Positions 37,801 to 48,976 of a stretch of 64,000 nucleotides of DNA are shown in pieces. Under the pieces are notes generated by a model. It was given only the letters and a program-made list of their open reading frames with translations. It searched no databases and had not been told where the DNA came from. Source of the DNA: Balanoglossus misakiensis (taxonomy: Eukaryota > Hemichordata); NCBI GenBank assembly GCA_040954595.2, contig CM082587.2:7068001-7132000 (forward strand), in the 5' to 3' direction. Positions within the stretch are counted from its first letter, which is position 1, and the number at the start of each line of letters is the position of its first letter. The position numbers were made by a program, and so were the translations under genes.

Positions 37801-40800
37801 AGTGGCCAAATTGAAAAGCTCTCCACCCACAAACTAATGCCACCAAGGTCACGGCTGGGTCTTTCATAAATTTTGATGATGGAAGCCCACAAGTAGTACA
37901 TACAAAAAGTGGCATGTTATTGCAGGATCTGAGATTACTACATCAAAGGGAAATATCATAAATACAGTATGTCTTACAGCAAAGAGGCACTGACAATACT
38001 ATGAGATTATTTCAAAAGTACTGCAAAGCATATACATATTGACAATATGGGGTGCACTGTACTAAATGTACAAGTGCGTATTTGGCAGGATTTGTTTACA
38101 CACACACAGGATTTTCATGCACCTCCAAGGGGCTTTCTGGGGATTTCAGATGTCAACATGATTGATTCTGAGCATCAAGGTGTATGTCTCTGTCTGTATC
38201 ACGAGATAAAAATGTTGGCAACTTGCCGGCAGATCATTCCACTGTCAAGAGGGGTATCAAAAACAGATTATCTGAAGGTGTCATTCTTAAAGAATGTATC
38301 AAGTCAACATTTGTTGTATATAGAATTCTAAATGAATCAATCATTAAAGAGAAACTTTTTTTTATTGGACTAAAACATTTACTTGCTGGTAGACTGATCA
38401 AACAACACAGCATTGATTTCAGAGAGTCCCCTGGTATATACGCTGATGGGTATTATTATGATCAGTATTAATAAGTCACCAGTTAAAGTCTTCTCATTAT
38501 TTGTATTGACAAAGAGGGAAGAGTCGTGTAGAACACATATCCGTGAATTCGAGGGGTATTTTATGTATGCCAAAATAGATACAGGCTACCTTTTGGGACA
38601 GTTTTTTTTTACAATTTGGTTTAAAAATGGGGGCCATCTTTCATTGGTGTAACTTTTCAACATTATTTGTAGAGCAGTCCTGTCTGTTTTTTTTCGTCAT
38701 GCTGAACCCTGGATTTTCAAATTTCCGTTTAATTGTGATCTAGACGCAACAACCAAGTCTATCTGTGTGCCGTATTTAGGGTCAAAGGTTAAATGTAAAT
38801 GCCTCACGACACACAGTATTACCACACGCATCAGGTAAATTTTCAGAAATTATTTACATGAGCTTTAATAACGAGAAGATTATGGTCTCACCTTAAGCAT
38901 ACCCTCCATATCAAGTTGTACAAGACTTGGTGCGTTATCTTCTAAGATGGCCATCCCCACTCGAAATATTATTTCCATACCCTGTTGATTAACAAACACA
39001 ACACAATACAGCACAGTGTTACACGCAAGTATACAAGTAACTGGTGTTTTCACTTACATCCCATTATGCTTAGGCAGTCGAAATCTTTCACATTGTCATT
39101 TCATTACTGAAGACAAATACGCTTTACATACAAACTTGTTAAAGCCCCTGAAACACCATTTTTGTATATTTTTTTCATCCAATCTCATTCAAATGACATA
39201 TTTTCAGCAATATAAGCTGTGTCTGTGTTGATGTATGACTTTTGTGTGACCTGTCAATGTGTTCAACATCAGGCAAATTGAACTGTAATTAGACCAGCGC
39301 CCTCATCACACAAAAAAGAGTCTGTTTATCACGACAGTAAACTTCACGAAGTATTGGTAGATGAATACAGCATGATCAGTCTGTCATGCTACTTAGGCAT
39401 TACTGTAAAACACTTTATTTTCGCGAGTTGGAATTTTCGCGATATCGAGAGAGGCCACTGTTTCACGAGTATTATTTTTCGCGTTCTCTTATTTTATTCA
39501 CTGCATCGTTATCTTCAAAAACAATTTACGCGACTTTTTATTTTCACGCTATTTTGGCTCTCGCGTATTTCGCGAACATTTATTGCTCGCGAAAATAAAG
39601 TGTTTTACAGTATTTTTACTGCGCCCAAAGATAATGTCCAACATTTTCTGGTACTTTGCGTATATGTACAACATGTATATTGGCGGCCATATTTTGGTGG
39701 TGTACCCCAATATCCTTTCACACTCAAACTCAACTACACATTTTTTTTATGAAGCGCACCCACAAATAGAAACACATCTCAGACAGAACTTACCTCTGAA
39801 ATGAAGATGTCCATAATTCTACAAGCTAGTGACAATTCAAACGAAGTTGTAAACAATGTAAGAAACCATGACGACGCGTACATCGACGTATAAAAACTCT
39901 GTGTTTGAAAATGAATATATAAATCTGGCAGGAATTCCTACAGACAAAGAAGGAAAAAAAGGACGGTCAGATTGGCAATAGTTTACTCATACCAGAAACA
40001 GGCACAAATTTTCGCCATTTTTATTTCTGTTCAGTTCATCAACTGCAGAGTTTATGATTTTTTGTTTCTCACAGAAGCCAACAGAACTCACCTGTATAAG
40101 GTTTTCAAGCTGATACATACAAAGACCTAGTTCAGCCATACTAGGTTTAAATAATTCTCGTAAACGGTAATCTTGCATAAGTTTTACAAGCACACAGAAC
40201 GCTTCTTCCTCTGGCATCTAGTAATAAAAGACAAGGACACAATGCAAGTAGAATATTACGATATGTCCCCAAAATATGATTTCAGATATGGCAATATAAA
40301 AAGGCAAAGACTGTGAAAAACAACAAATATGAATTTACTAACTGTAGTATAATTACGAATCATCAACATGTAGCAGTATCATAAGTTTTTGGAAGCATTT
40401 TAACCCTTTCATCCCCATTTTCCTGTATAACGGTCCAGCATTGCTATTGAAATCAATGGAGTTGGACCAAACCATGGTGGTGAAAGGGCTATTCGGTTGG
40501 GTGAATCTGCAAACATGTCACACAATTGCAGGTAATTGTAAAGTCAGTCGATGCTTGTAATGGCACAGATTTCACTCTATAGGTCAAAAGATCCAATCAT
40601 GGATAAGAGATTTTTTATATACGCCTTGTCTGGTTCTTTGTACCCTAGGAGAATCGGACTTTAATATCAGAGGTCAAAGGTCACGAGGAACGACATGACA
40701 GCGACCTTTACGATCTACTTTGAAGTTTGATGAACCAACCCGAAAGAATACACAATCTTGTCACTCTGACATTTCCGGACACTCAGAACAACACATGTGA

Positions 40801-41620
40801 ATCCATAAACACTGCTTACATTTTGGATGGAAATTTGAGAATTACAAACACACACACAAATACCACCAAATCGTACTGCAAAATATTTCTATTCGTTCAG
40901 TTCTCAACAGAAATGTTCCCATGGGATTAGCTGCAATGAAGACATAACTTGGGGGATTTGCCAAAATATTTAATATGAATATCACCAGACAAATCGCAGA
41001 CCCACCAGAGTTTCTCAAGAGCCTACAGACAAAATCTTGGCCTGATAATCTCAAGATATCATAAGGATACTATAGGAAGCAATTTTATAAGACATATCAA
41101 TAGTACCAATAGGTAATGTAAACTGCAGTCAAGCTTGCCGACAGGCTCTTGTTTAATTTGTCGCTGAATTCTGAGTGGATAAAACTCAAGACAGGATGTC
41201 ACACCACTGATGGTTATTTTTCTCTGACATTTCTTGTTTTTTCACAGTGATGGTTCTTTTATAGTGACTGCAGAAAACGTACAAGCTGGTGTAAAACTTT
41301 AGTACAGGTACTTCCTTCTCTACATAATGAATTTAAATTTCCTTTCTTTCTTTCTTTTATGCTTGGAATAATAATTTTAAGTCCTCAGACTTCCTTCTGA
41401 CTTTGTACCACTTCTACATTCTTATTTCACTGACTTCCTCTCTGTCCACTTTTTAAGGTTTTACTTGTGAACTGAAAAATCAAAAGACAGCGACACTTAC
41501 TTGCATAAGAAGTAAACCGACAATAAAACCACACCCCTGGCAGTATCCAACTTCTCTATCATGTAGTGAGTACGCCTGTAACACAGAAATCAGGAAAATA
41601 ACATTTAACCCTTTCACCGC

Positions 41621-41651
<31 letters not shown>

Positions 41652-41740
41652 CCATTATCATCATCATCATCATCACCACCATCATCATCATCACCACCAC
41701 CACCACCACCACCACCATCATCACCACCACCACCACCACC

Positions 41741-41771
<31 letters not shown>

Positions 41772-41815
41772 CCATTATCATCATCATCATCATCACCACC
41801 ATCATCATCATCACC

Positions 41816-41846
<31 letters not shown>

Positions 41847-41980
41847 CCATTATCATCATCATCACCATTATCATCATCATCATCACCACCATCATCATCA
41901 TCATCACCACCACCACCACCACCACCAGCATCATCATCATCACCACCACCACCACCACCACCATCATCATCATCACCACC

Positions 41981-42011
<31 letters not shown>

Positions 42012-42028
42012 CCACCACCACCACCACC

Positions 42029-42059
<31 letters not shown>

Positions 42060-42103
42060 CCATTATCATCATCATCATCATCACCACCATCATCATCATC
42101 ACC

Positions 42104-42134
<31 letters not shown>

Positions 42135-42238
42135 CCATTATCATCATCATCATCACCACCATCATCATCATCACCACCACCACCAGCATCATCATCATCA
42201 CCACCACCACCACCACCACCATCATCATCATCACCACC

Positions 42239-42269
<31 letters not shown>

Positions 42270-45200
42270 CCACCACCACCACCACCATCATCATCATCAC
42301 CACCACCATCACCATCATCATCATCACCATCACCATCACCATTCACCATCATCATCATGGAGGTGAAAGGGTTAAACAACACATTTTGTCCACACAAAAT
42401 CCAGCTATTGCAACCTCACCTTCATGACGTTAAACAAGACTTCTTGTCCGGGTCCGTCCTTCTCCTTGAAGAACTCGTGCTCCGGATAAGTCCGCGCTAT
42501 GTCTCGTTTGATGGCCTTTTCGCAAGGCGAGGTCATCTTCATGTACTCCACATACTGTTCCTTGGAGAGCGAGTCGTGGGCATTGCACAATAATTGCCAG
42601 ACGATTCCCCGGAAATGGTGCGGTATTCCTCGTCTTACAAGATCCTGCAGGCAATGATGAGAAACATAACATGATTCAGTTACAGAGCTTAGTAAATAGG
42701 AAAATGATACTCAGATTATTATTTCTAACATAACCACCATTTTTTCTGGTACATTAAAGGTAAACAGTCACCTCCAATTTACATACCCATATATGACTGA
42801 AATGGCGTATTTGAGCGTTCTAAAGAACATATGGTGGCGCCATTTCTTTCGCGTGTGCCACCCACTGAAAATCCGCGATAGGCTAGATCTCACGTTGCTA
42901 TGGTCACTGCAGATAAATTTCCGTAGGTGACCGAATACCTTTAACAGTACTTATATTTTTAATCATACATGTATCATACTTATGACCTTGTCTGATCTCT
43001 GACAATTCAAGGACCTAGCATTTTCACTTTTCAATTTTAATAACTAATTGATATGTAATTTGCCCACAGATGATGTATAAATGTCTGATTTGATATACAA
43101 AACAGGCATGTGCATTTGTTTAGTCATTAAAATCCTGTATTGTACGAAACCATCAATTCTGAACTTATGACAAATCTCAATGATGAAGCTAATTTCAAGG
43201 AACGTAATTCTCATAGCTTTCAGACAATTTCAAAGAAAAATGGCCCTTTTATGTCCTTAATATGACGATAAGCTCTATATAATTTATGACCTCTGAGGAA
43301 TGAGGACCAAATCTGCATATTTGGTTTCAGGCAGTGTAACATGCTACATGTACACGTATGTATCACATGGGAAAGTTTCCACATGACTAACACATTATTG
43401 GCAACAGACCTTGTATTCCAGTCTGAAATCCAATATGCACCAGCACTTAACCTTTCCAGTTCTTGCCTCGTCTATCAAGTTCAGGCTAATCGCGATAAAC
43501 ATTGTGGTTACAACGCAGTGTAACCCACACTTGATTGGGTTATTGAGGAAACACTTCAATGCATCAGGTTATTATTTTGACATTTTCCAATTTGTGCTAC
43601 TATTAAACCTTGATATTTTCCAAGATTGATTGTCATGCGAACGGCAAAATGCAAAAACTTAATTACGCGTACTGCATCTTGAAAGTATTCATTAGATTCT
43701 ATTTATAATATAGCATGAAACTTGCACAGAATAAAGAGAGCTTACCAAGTCAGTCACTGTTTTATGGTGACATGAAGTAAACATTATTTTTCCACTCCAA
43801 TAGCTTTTATTAAATCTAAAGCACGAAAACATCCAAACTGATGTCTTTGGCTTGATTTCTCTTTCCATCTTGCTCATCCAGCAGTGTTCTCGCCAAAGCA
43901 ATTACGAAGAGTATCAATGTCTACTCATAATACAGGAAAACAATACAAACTCATTGTCATAACAATTGCGTGCATTGTTATGCAAATTAGCAAACAAAGT
44001 ACAGTCAAACCTCTGTATAGTGGCCAGTCAAGGGACTTTCCTAAACTGGCCTTTACAGAGAGGTGACCTTTATATAGATGTTAATTAACACACATGAGAA
44101 TTGCTGTAACAATGTGTCCACTATATAGAGGTGACCGCTAATAGGGGTGGCAACTAAGAGGGGTTTGACTGTATCAGAAATTTAGTAGGGAGAAAACGCG
44201 GAGTTAGCTTTCTCTTGGGATTTCCGGAAATGTCACCAAACTGACCTGATAGTCAATTTAGGGCTTCATAAAACATGCATGCGATTAGACTTTGGGCTGC
44301 CGTACTCCCTGAACCCATGACCTTAATAACAGAAACAAACCCCACCCCCATCTTGCGACCTTATCACTTACCATTTCCACCGAAGGTTACTTCCTCGTGA
44401 GGTGTCAAACATGTACTGACAACTCTCATCTTTTATGAAGCCCCTAACCACGTACATACCATGTGACTTTTCTATCAGCTTGATTTTGATGACTTGTTAG
44501 AATACATTTTATGCGTAGGAGTCAAATTTAACTGGGATATTCTGATTTACCTCAACTAAATTGCTTATTATTTTTTTCTATTGATGCCCTTTTGGGTAGC
44601 CTGCACTACTGAGCAATTTTCTTCACCAGTTGACATTTCACTCTCATTTTCACAATTTAATATCATCCTCCATTGGCGCCAAAGATTTCAATATGCAAAA
44701 GAACATTACTAATAAGATTATCCACTAGATTAAACATTTCATTTCCTGAATCATTTATTTTAATATTCCACAATTTTTTACCCAAAACCATAATTTCAAG
44801 CTTCAGATTTTCAATTCACAGAAAATTCACATCTTAACAGTGGATGATAATGGACTAACTGACGAAAATCATGAAACATTCTGTTTTCCTGACCTTACAC
44901 CTAATGTGCTGTTCGTTTTTAGCTACATGTACTTCTTGACATTTTAATGTGGCATGTGATAATAAAAAAACACGGGAAATAAATCACAGAAAATACCAGG
45001 CAACTGTTTAACCTCTCCACACTTTCCAATTGCAACTTGCAGAGGGGGTACTTAAATTCTCATATTTTGTCAGTAATAAAAACGTTACCCGTACAATATG
45101 ACTAATCTCCTCATTAGAATTTGTATCTGTATTGATTCACTTCCAAACTCCGGGGGTGCCGTTCAAATGAGTGTATTGATTTTACTTGCAAGCTAATTCC

Positions 45201-48200
45201 TCGATAGTGTCTTCAAACTTTTATACATTGATCATATTTGGCCTTTTCAACCCTGCATAAAATATTGATTCTGGGGTTGCAACCCGAAAATCAATCGACA
45301 GAATTGACATACTGCAGAAAGTTATGGTGCACTACTGGTTATTGTGTTTCCAAGTCTCACCTTGCATGGTGGTTCTACTGGTAGTGCATGTTTTGTTTGC
45401 TTTTGTGTTTGTTTGTTTTTTTAGGGGGGGGGGTCATTTCAAGATTTACATGTACTGTATGACCATTCATATTTCGTTTTAAAAGAAATTACATTTTATC
45501 ATCGTGTGACTTTTAGGATAATGTTTGGTTCAGAAAAATCTGGATTTGGGGGGAAAACAATAAAATTCTACAAAATGAATGGAGATATTGATTCACATTG
45601 ATGTTCATGTCATAATGTATATGTCACAGTTTGGTCCAAATCTACAGTCTTCTATGGTGAAATTTAAGATGTTGAAGTTGAACGTCTATATGGGAAAAGT
45701 GGATGGATGGGTTAAAATGAGATCAGATGTGAGGACTTCAAGACTGCAGACCCGATAATAAATATATAGAAATTGTCACAAAAAAGCACAGCCATGAGCT
45801 TTAAGTAAATGACATTTCCGGAATTATATCGGGAATATCTCAAAGGAGCAGACACCAGTCCCATTTAGCAATTTCTCCCCCTCATTTGCAACCAATACCG
45901 CAGCATCAGGGATGCTCTAACAGCTGATCTCAGTTCCAGCATGGCACTGTGGAAAATGAGTTACTATTTCAGGAAGATGGCTTCTCAGCATTCAGAGTGT
46001 CATGAGTGGGTGTGCATTGTACATGTACACCTTTTCTTTGAAACCTCCACAGTGCATTTGATCTGTTTACACCATTGATATAACTTTACCCGCTAGTTTA
46101 TAATTTCACCACATTTTATATCATGTATTTTCTTCATCTCTACACAGATATTTCAGCATTCTACAACATAAAACTGATTGGTGAAAGAAAAGCAAAGTTG
46201 GGTACATTGTATTTTCTACCAAAGTCAGAGGGTTAAAACAGAATTAACTGCAACGCTGAGTCAAATAAAACTGCAGTAGTTTCTGCAGGGCAACTCTTGT
46301 TAGATGTTGCATTATGATTTGTTACCGCAAGTAAAATTTCCCCGATCAACAGAGTACAAAAAGTCAAACAAGCAATGAAAGCTCTCAAAAAACTGATTAA
46401 ACAACTTTCAAAATAAATCACTGAACTACTCACTTCAGCAATCTCCCTCAATGTGGCTTTCATATTTACTGAATTTCTGTCATTTGGATAAAACCACTTT
46501 TGTCCTGAGCGAAATTTGGGGTACAAACTACTTTTGTACTAGGTGTCACAGATGATACATATCAGATTAAGTGGACAGCTGTAGTGCTGGTAACAGCAGT
46601 GACAGCACAACATTTATTGAATTATAATTGTCTGCATAGACATCAAATTCAAATTCAAACACATGAAATGGTGCCACTGATACTGTACCACATCATCACA
46701 TTTATTTTCTGAAATAAAACTGATTTTGACAACACACATTTTCAGTTTTATTTGCATAAATGTTTCATATATATTATATAGTTTGTGATTTCAATATTTT
46801 ATGTGTGTATAGTGCCATCTTTGTAATTAGGATATAGAACTTATTTCACTCATATTTAAATTGTATGACTTTTTACAGTATTTCAGTATGGTAGACCCAA
46901 CATTACGGTAGCTTACAAACTATCATTTGCCATCCATGGCAGAAATCGGCCATCTTGAAATTCTGTCAACCACATTACATTTTATCACTCACCTAGGTAG
47001 GTAAAACCTATTTAATGTAGTGAGAATTTGTCTATGTGGAAATCAGTGGTTACCTTAACAAACTTGGATTTCTTCTTACACACATCTTCCCATTCGTTGA
47101 CTATTCTTCCCCACAAGACCCAGGTGTCCTCTCCCAGTTCACAGTTCCCGCTCAGGTGACTGGCGATGGATCCCGTCGATTTCAGACTGGAGTCGGATCC
47201 CCTTCGTGATGATTCCGATGCAGACAGCGATTTCATCGATTTCGCATCTTGTTCCAGGATTCTGATGCAATTTATAAAACAAAAAAATACACCATATTAA
47301 AATTCATTTGAATCATATGTTGTGAGTTTAAAGGATTATCCATGTCCCTCTCTAGGTCAGACTTATTTTCACAGGAACGAGTATTTTTCTGGCTTTCATA
47401 TTTAAATTTTGAATTTTAACATTTTATCCCCGTTCTTTCATATAAATTGTATACTGGTAATACCCCTTCCTGTTTCATGGGGAAAAATGATATACATATC
47501 ATACTGTGTTTATATAGAAAATTTTTATATTATTTTTCCATTTTCCCGACTGTATACAGTCAACAACTTAATGCCTATCTGTCCCATTCTTTCAACAAAG
47601 ACAACTGTCTCTCAAAATAACTGACAGACCTGTTTCAATCAACTGACACTTCAGAAAAGATGATAACATTTTATTGCATGTAATATCAGACAATATTGTT
47701 CTCACAAGTGGCCTCCAGACAATTAATACATACAAAGAATTATCACGCCAATATTACACATTCCACCGCCCATGCTTGAACCCTGCAGCTCATTTCCATG
47801 GTAACTGTCTCCCAGGCAACAAAATGCTGTTGTATAGCATGACTGTTCACACAACATTCGCACAATTGGAAAAGTAGCAAATTACAATAAAGGTGGAATT
47901 ATACTAGCAGGATTGCGCAATGTCAGCCCTCAATAATGGTACTGGTTCTATTTTTAAACAGTGTCATTCTGATGCTTTTATTATTTAACCACCCTTAAAC
48001 ATAAAGAGGTTGTTATCATTTATACAAATATTATGAATGAGCATTTTTAATTGACAATCACTTAAGCATATTGGAATAACACATTTTGGCTGTGCCATGG
48101 CTGAAATCTCAAGTTGCCATGGAAACTTGCAGTCACTAAGCTATGTTTCTGTTCAACTGTAGGCATCATTTTATTTGCCTTTCCATTTCTAAGCGATAAT

Positions 48201-48976
48201 CATATGAAATGATAGCTAACTAACCGAGAGCAAAACAGGAGGACTACAACGTAGAGAAAAAATCGCCATGGTGATGATGCTAATATCCAATAGATTACTT
48301 TGTAAAGACCGGCTGTGTCTGAGGAGAATTTTCAAATCTAATCAAGTGAAGACATGGAAAGTTACTATGCGTATTCTCAAGAGTCTAAGACAGTACCTTC
48401 ATTATATTGTGGTCAGTTTTATAGAGAAAGGTAAACGTCTAGAGCTTTTGAGCACAGTCTCATTGGCACCAAAACCTGATAATAAAACTACAACCATTTC
48501 AATGCTTCTTTTCAGATTCTCAACAACAAAAAATCGCTCCTTGTTGTAATTTTGTTAAAACTGTCTCATGTAGTCTAGACATACCGCATCCTTTTGTTGA
48601 ATCTGTCACAGTGAAATCACTTTGAATATTAGTATGTGTCTGTGGACACAATTTGATTCAGTACAGAACAGTACACACAATCACACAAAGTCTCTGGAAC
48701 AACTTGAAATCTATCAGTATCACTTGGCTTATATGTTTTCTTCTGCTTGTCACACCATCTTAAACTTTCAATCTACACGTAAAATTAATTTTCCGTGATA
48801 AAAATCTAAATTCATTTCACAGTCATCGTTCTGAGAATGACAAAAACAGATGACAACACACTCGCAATGCTTGCTGTGTTAAGATCTTAGTCTGACATCA
48901 CTGACCTGTTTTGCTCTTCCAACTTTGCCAATAACTCTTCCTCCGTTTCCCCGGTGATGATGGCAATGGTTGTCAT
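28836..48976 (-). CDS. EVI5: EVI5-type TBC-domain Rab GTPase-activating protein
   Basis: Stimulates GTP hydrolysis by Rab proteins (Rab11-related in vertebrates) in endosome recycling and cytokinesis. Seventeen minus-strand coding exons: 48976-48906, 47261-47054, 42644-42420, 41575-41501, 40217-40092, 39937-39794, 38981-38892, 33773-33676, 33485-33425, 33021-32797, 32212-32063, 31741-31595, 31261-31097, 30726-30580, 29963-29868, 29445-29350 and 29105-28836. All are GT-AG and in frame, giving 797 residues (human 810). The N-terminus has ELLAKLEEQNR. TBC domain at about residues 94-300: RGIPHHFRGIVWQLL, arginine finger R144 in IKRDIARTYPEH, glutamine finger Q181 in GYCQG. Residues from about 340 to 710 are coiled coil with the family's repeated LQEEL/KLREAE motifs. 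The tail is acidic (EDEDEDDDDD). Intron 7 (5.1 kb) contains a Toll-like receptor gene on the same strand. The paralogue EVI5L is the main alternative name. Confidence 0.95.
30835..31050. repeat. C-rich minisatellite in EVI5 intron 13
   Basis: Five tandem units of about 40-54 bp, each reading GCTCTTCTATGKGAGTCAC, then a C-rich tract (CACCCC...TCCCCGACTGG). Unit lengths differ by loss of parts of the C tract. The EVI5 RNA strand is G-rich with several GGGG runs. The proline-rich open frames crossing it on the plus strand are artefacts of the repeat. Confidence 0.9.
32684..32781. repeat. dispersed repeat family A, copy 2
   Basis: CATGGCAAAAATCGGCCATC, then CACCCACCTAGGTAG and CCTATTTAAGGTCGGGAGAAT. 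It begins about 15 bp downstream of the EVI5 exon 10 splice donor on the transcribed strand, in the same orientation as the other copies. Confidence 0.75.
33026..33313. repeat. (TGAA)n / (GGAT)n / (CGAA)n satellite at EVI5 exon 10 acceptor
   Basis: About 290 bp of interrupted tetranucleotide repeats: TGAA, GGAT and a CGAA block at about 33,175-33,203. There are also three spaced AAAGTCARTGGTTGAATG units. On the EVI5 strand this reads as CATT/TTCA repeats ending in CCATTCACAG, which is itself the 3' splice site of exon 10 (first exonic base 33,021). The HSFIH-type open frame across it is an artefact. Confidence 0.95.
34037..34061. repeat. (TTTA)n microsatellite
   Basis: Six tandem units. On the minus strand they present overlapping AATAAA hexamers about 460 bp beyond the Toll-like receptor stop codon, so they could serve as its polyadenylation signal. 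Confidence 0.7.
34518..37361 (-). CDS. Toll-like receptor, intronless
   Basis: Single-pass innate immune receptor of 947 residues in one uninterrupted exon. Residues 1-26 are a signal peptide (FIACLVLIQITHISG). About 24 leucine-rich repeats follow to about residue 680, for example LEELLLASNCFTSIEEDTF, LRVLDLRWNALTSIPNLDAL and LSYLDLSGNDIKEI. Then comes one C-terminal cysteine cap (FECDCDLTWF...YTCSAA...DLMC), so it is the single-cysteine-cluster, vertebrate-like type. Transmembrane segment at about 741-766 (GLYLGVGLGCFAVVAAAAAL). The TIR domain starts at 794: box 1 FDAFISYN, BB loop HYKDFIPGKTIIDNI (Lys in place of the usual Arg before DF; the key Pro is present), NFVKSEWCHFE, box 3 region KLFWAQLELA. 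The BB loop resembles the TLR1/2/6 group. It lies wholly inside EVI5 intron 7 on the same strand. The downstream adaptor is expected to be MyD88, from family knowledge. Confidence 0.96.
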   Translation of the reverse strand: MHSFSSIPDYFIACLVLIQITHISGGIPPWKVFNNTHVRYRGARVDQAFVDSLPGTLTHLHIIRGGLSNITNSTFGRLDRLAELALEDNPIASIEDHAFLGQPRLKTLSLRKNTKFVESGTDCKDGYGFVLLPQMLSGLAGLTRLDLTYAGLGNSVLKRNLFEQLESLEELLLASNCFTSIEEDTFDDLVHLRVLNLSYALVEHLPAGIFRNLINLKHLFLSPTRLKAIPAEALSFPSLDRLYLGGSFEEDIYFDENFNNKSMLKVFSMNGCRSNSPIGIFCVGLTITNRTFANVKTKYFQYHQHVGLDQKSLKNLLAFPAICDILYVGWAQGLVGRVLTPEDFQGWNDRIENVRTLRLLHLGIIGIKNNTFARFRRLETLELRSNRLINALVDSNAFGGLEKLRVLDLRWNALTSIPNLDALKCSTCRLSELRLASNELQPLIPSDSFRSLPYLTTLNLSNTLVADPTVPAFYDLPQLKHLYLSDNRFQDLHYIASALSTLPTLEKLVLSNNQFIEGQFGVNMSLANIHGLKYLELSDYGADLRLLAGVKSLEVFRLFNPQIFDVVQSWKENRLYLPNLRDLHISGSKMVLDREMFGTVPQLTHLKLPNNRIDILDQDALAGLVHLSYLDLSGNDIKEIRGHPWHLPSLRTLLLADNKLSAVGQSTISREYLPSLQKLQLQTNSFECDCDLTWFRNWLVRDDVVDLPNYHAYTCSAASSPYRVLMLADFDPRDLMCQSLTGLYLGVGLGCFAVVAAAAALTAAYYRWHIRYAVFLIRCKVKGYERIPDQEKDFDAFISYNTGDEGWVQHTLVPHLESRCDTKFKVCVHYKDFIPGKTIIDNILDSIENSRKTVLVLSPNFVKSEWCHFEMQMAHHRLFEDRKDVVVLLLLEPMPDKETPRMLRKLFLRKSYLKWPKEDNDSARKLFWAQLELALKKPSTVNHVLEI
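37511..37550 (-). promoter_or_regulatory. candidate TLR promoter: TATA-like and kappaB-like sites
   Basis: 150-190 bp upstream of the Toll-like receptor ATG, the minus strand has TATTTATAG (37,511-37,519). About 20 bp further upstream is GGGTTTTCCC → GGGAAAACCC on the minus strand (37,541-37,550), which fits the Dorsal/Rel consensus GGGWWWWCC. Spacing suits a core promoter starting near 37,485. This is a motif-level inference only. Confidence 0.35.
39401..39612. mobile_element. MITE with CTGTAAAACACTT termini, TA duplication
   Basis: Inverted termini of about 25 bp (CTGTAAAACACTTTATTTTC, then GCGAG) lie at both ends of a 208-bp element flanked by TA, as in Tc1/mariner-derived MITEs. The interior repeats the TTTTCGCGA / TTTCACG theme in both orientations. 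It sits in EVI5 intron 6. Confidence 0.85.
40400..40490. repeat. CCCTTTCACC palindromic repeat family, copy 3
   Basis: TTAACCCTTTCATCCCC at one end and GGTGGTGAAAGGGCTA at the other, with AATGGAGTTGGACCAAACCA between, inverted in its core relative to the copies at 11.6 and 18.1 kb. It lies in EVI5 intron 4. Confidence 0.7.
41604..42376. mobile_element. CCCTTTCACC-family MITE arms flanking a microsatellite
   Basis: TTTAACCCTTTCACC (41,604-41,618) and its exact reverse complement (42,362-42,376) bracket a 739-bp trinucleotide array. The core seen in other family members is absent and is replaced by the array. No clear target duplication. It occupies most of EVI5 intron 3 and ends 43 bp from the exon 3 donor. 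Confidence 0.7.
41620..42358. repeat. large (CAT)n/(CAC)n compound microsatellite
   Basis: 739 bp composed almost only of CAT and CAC triplets, with occasional TAT and CAG, arranged in alternating blocks of about 3-6 CAT and 5-8 CAC. The pattern of blocks recurs as a higher-order repeat of roughly 60-190 bp. It fills 88 percent of the 844-bp EVI5 intron 3. The long Asp/Gly and Met/Val open frames on the minus strand are repeat artefacts. Confidence 0.97.
44000..44173. mobile_element. MITE with ACAGTCAAACC termini, TA duplication
   Basis: TACAGTCAAACCTCTGTATAG at the left and AGAGGGGTTTGACTGTA at the right are inverted repeats with TA at both outer edges. Inside, the themes TATAGTGGCCA and TATAGAGGTGACC recur. 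A Tc1/mariner-type MITE in EVI5 intron 2. Confidence 0.8.
46935..47030. repeat. dispersed repeat family A, copy 3
   Basis: CATGGCAGAAATCGGCCATC, then CACTCACCTAGGTAGG and CCTATTTAATGTAGTGAGAAT. It starts about 23 bp downstream of the EVI5 exon 2 donor on the transcribed strand. Confidence 0.75.

Noticed and set aside
41480-42397. 305-codon Asp/Gly frame and a 242-codon Met/Val frame on the minus strand
   Set aside because: Both are read-throughs of a CAT/CAC microsatellite. The flanking real exons of EVI5 use their own splice sites.
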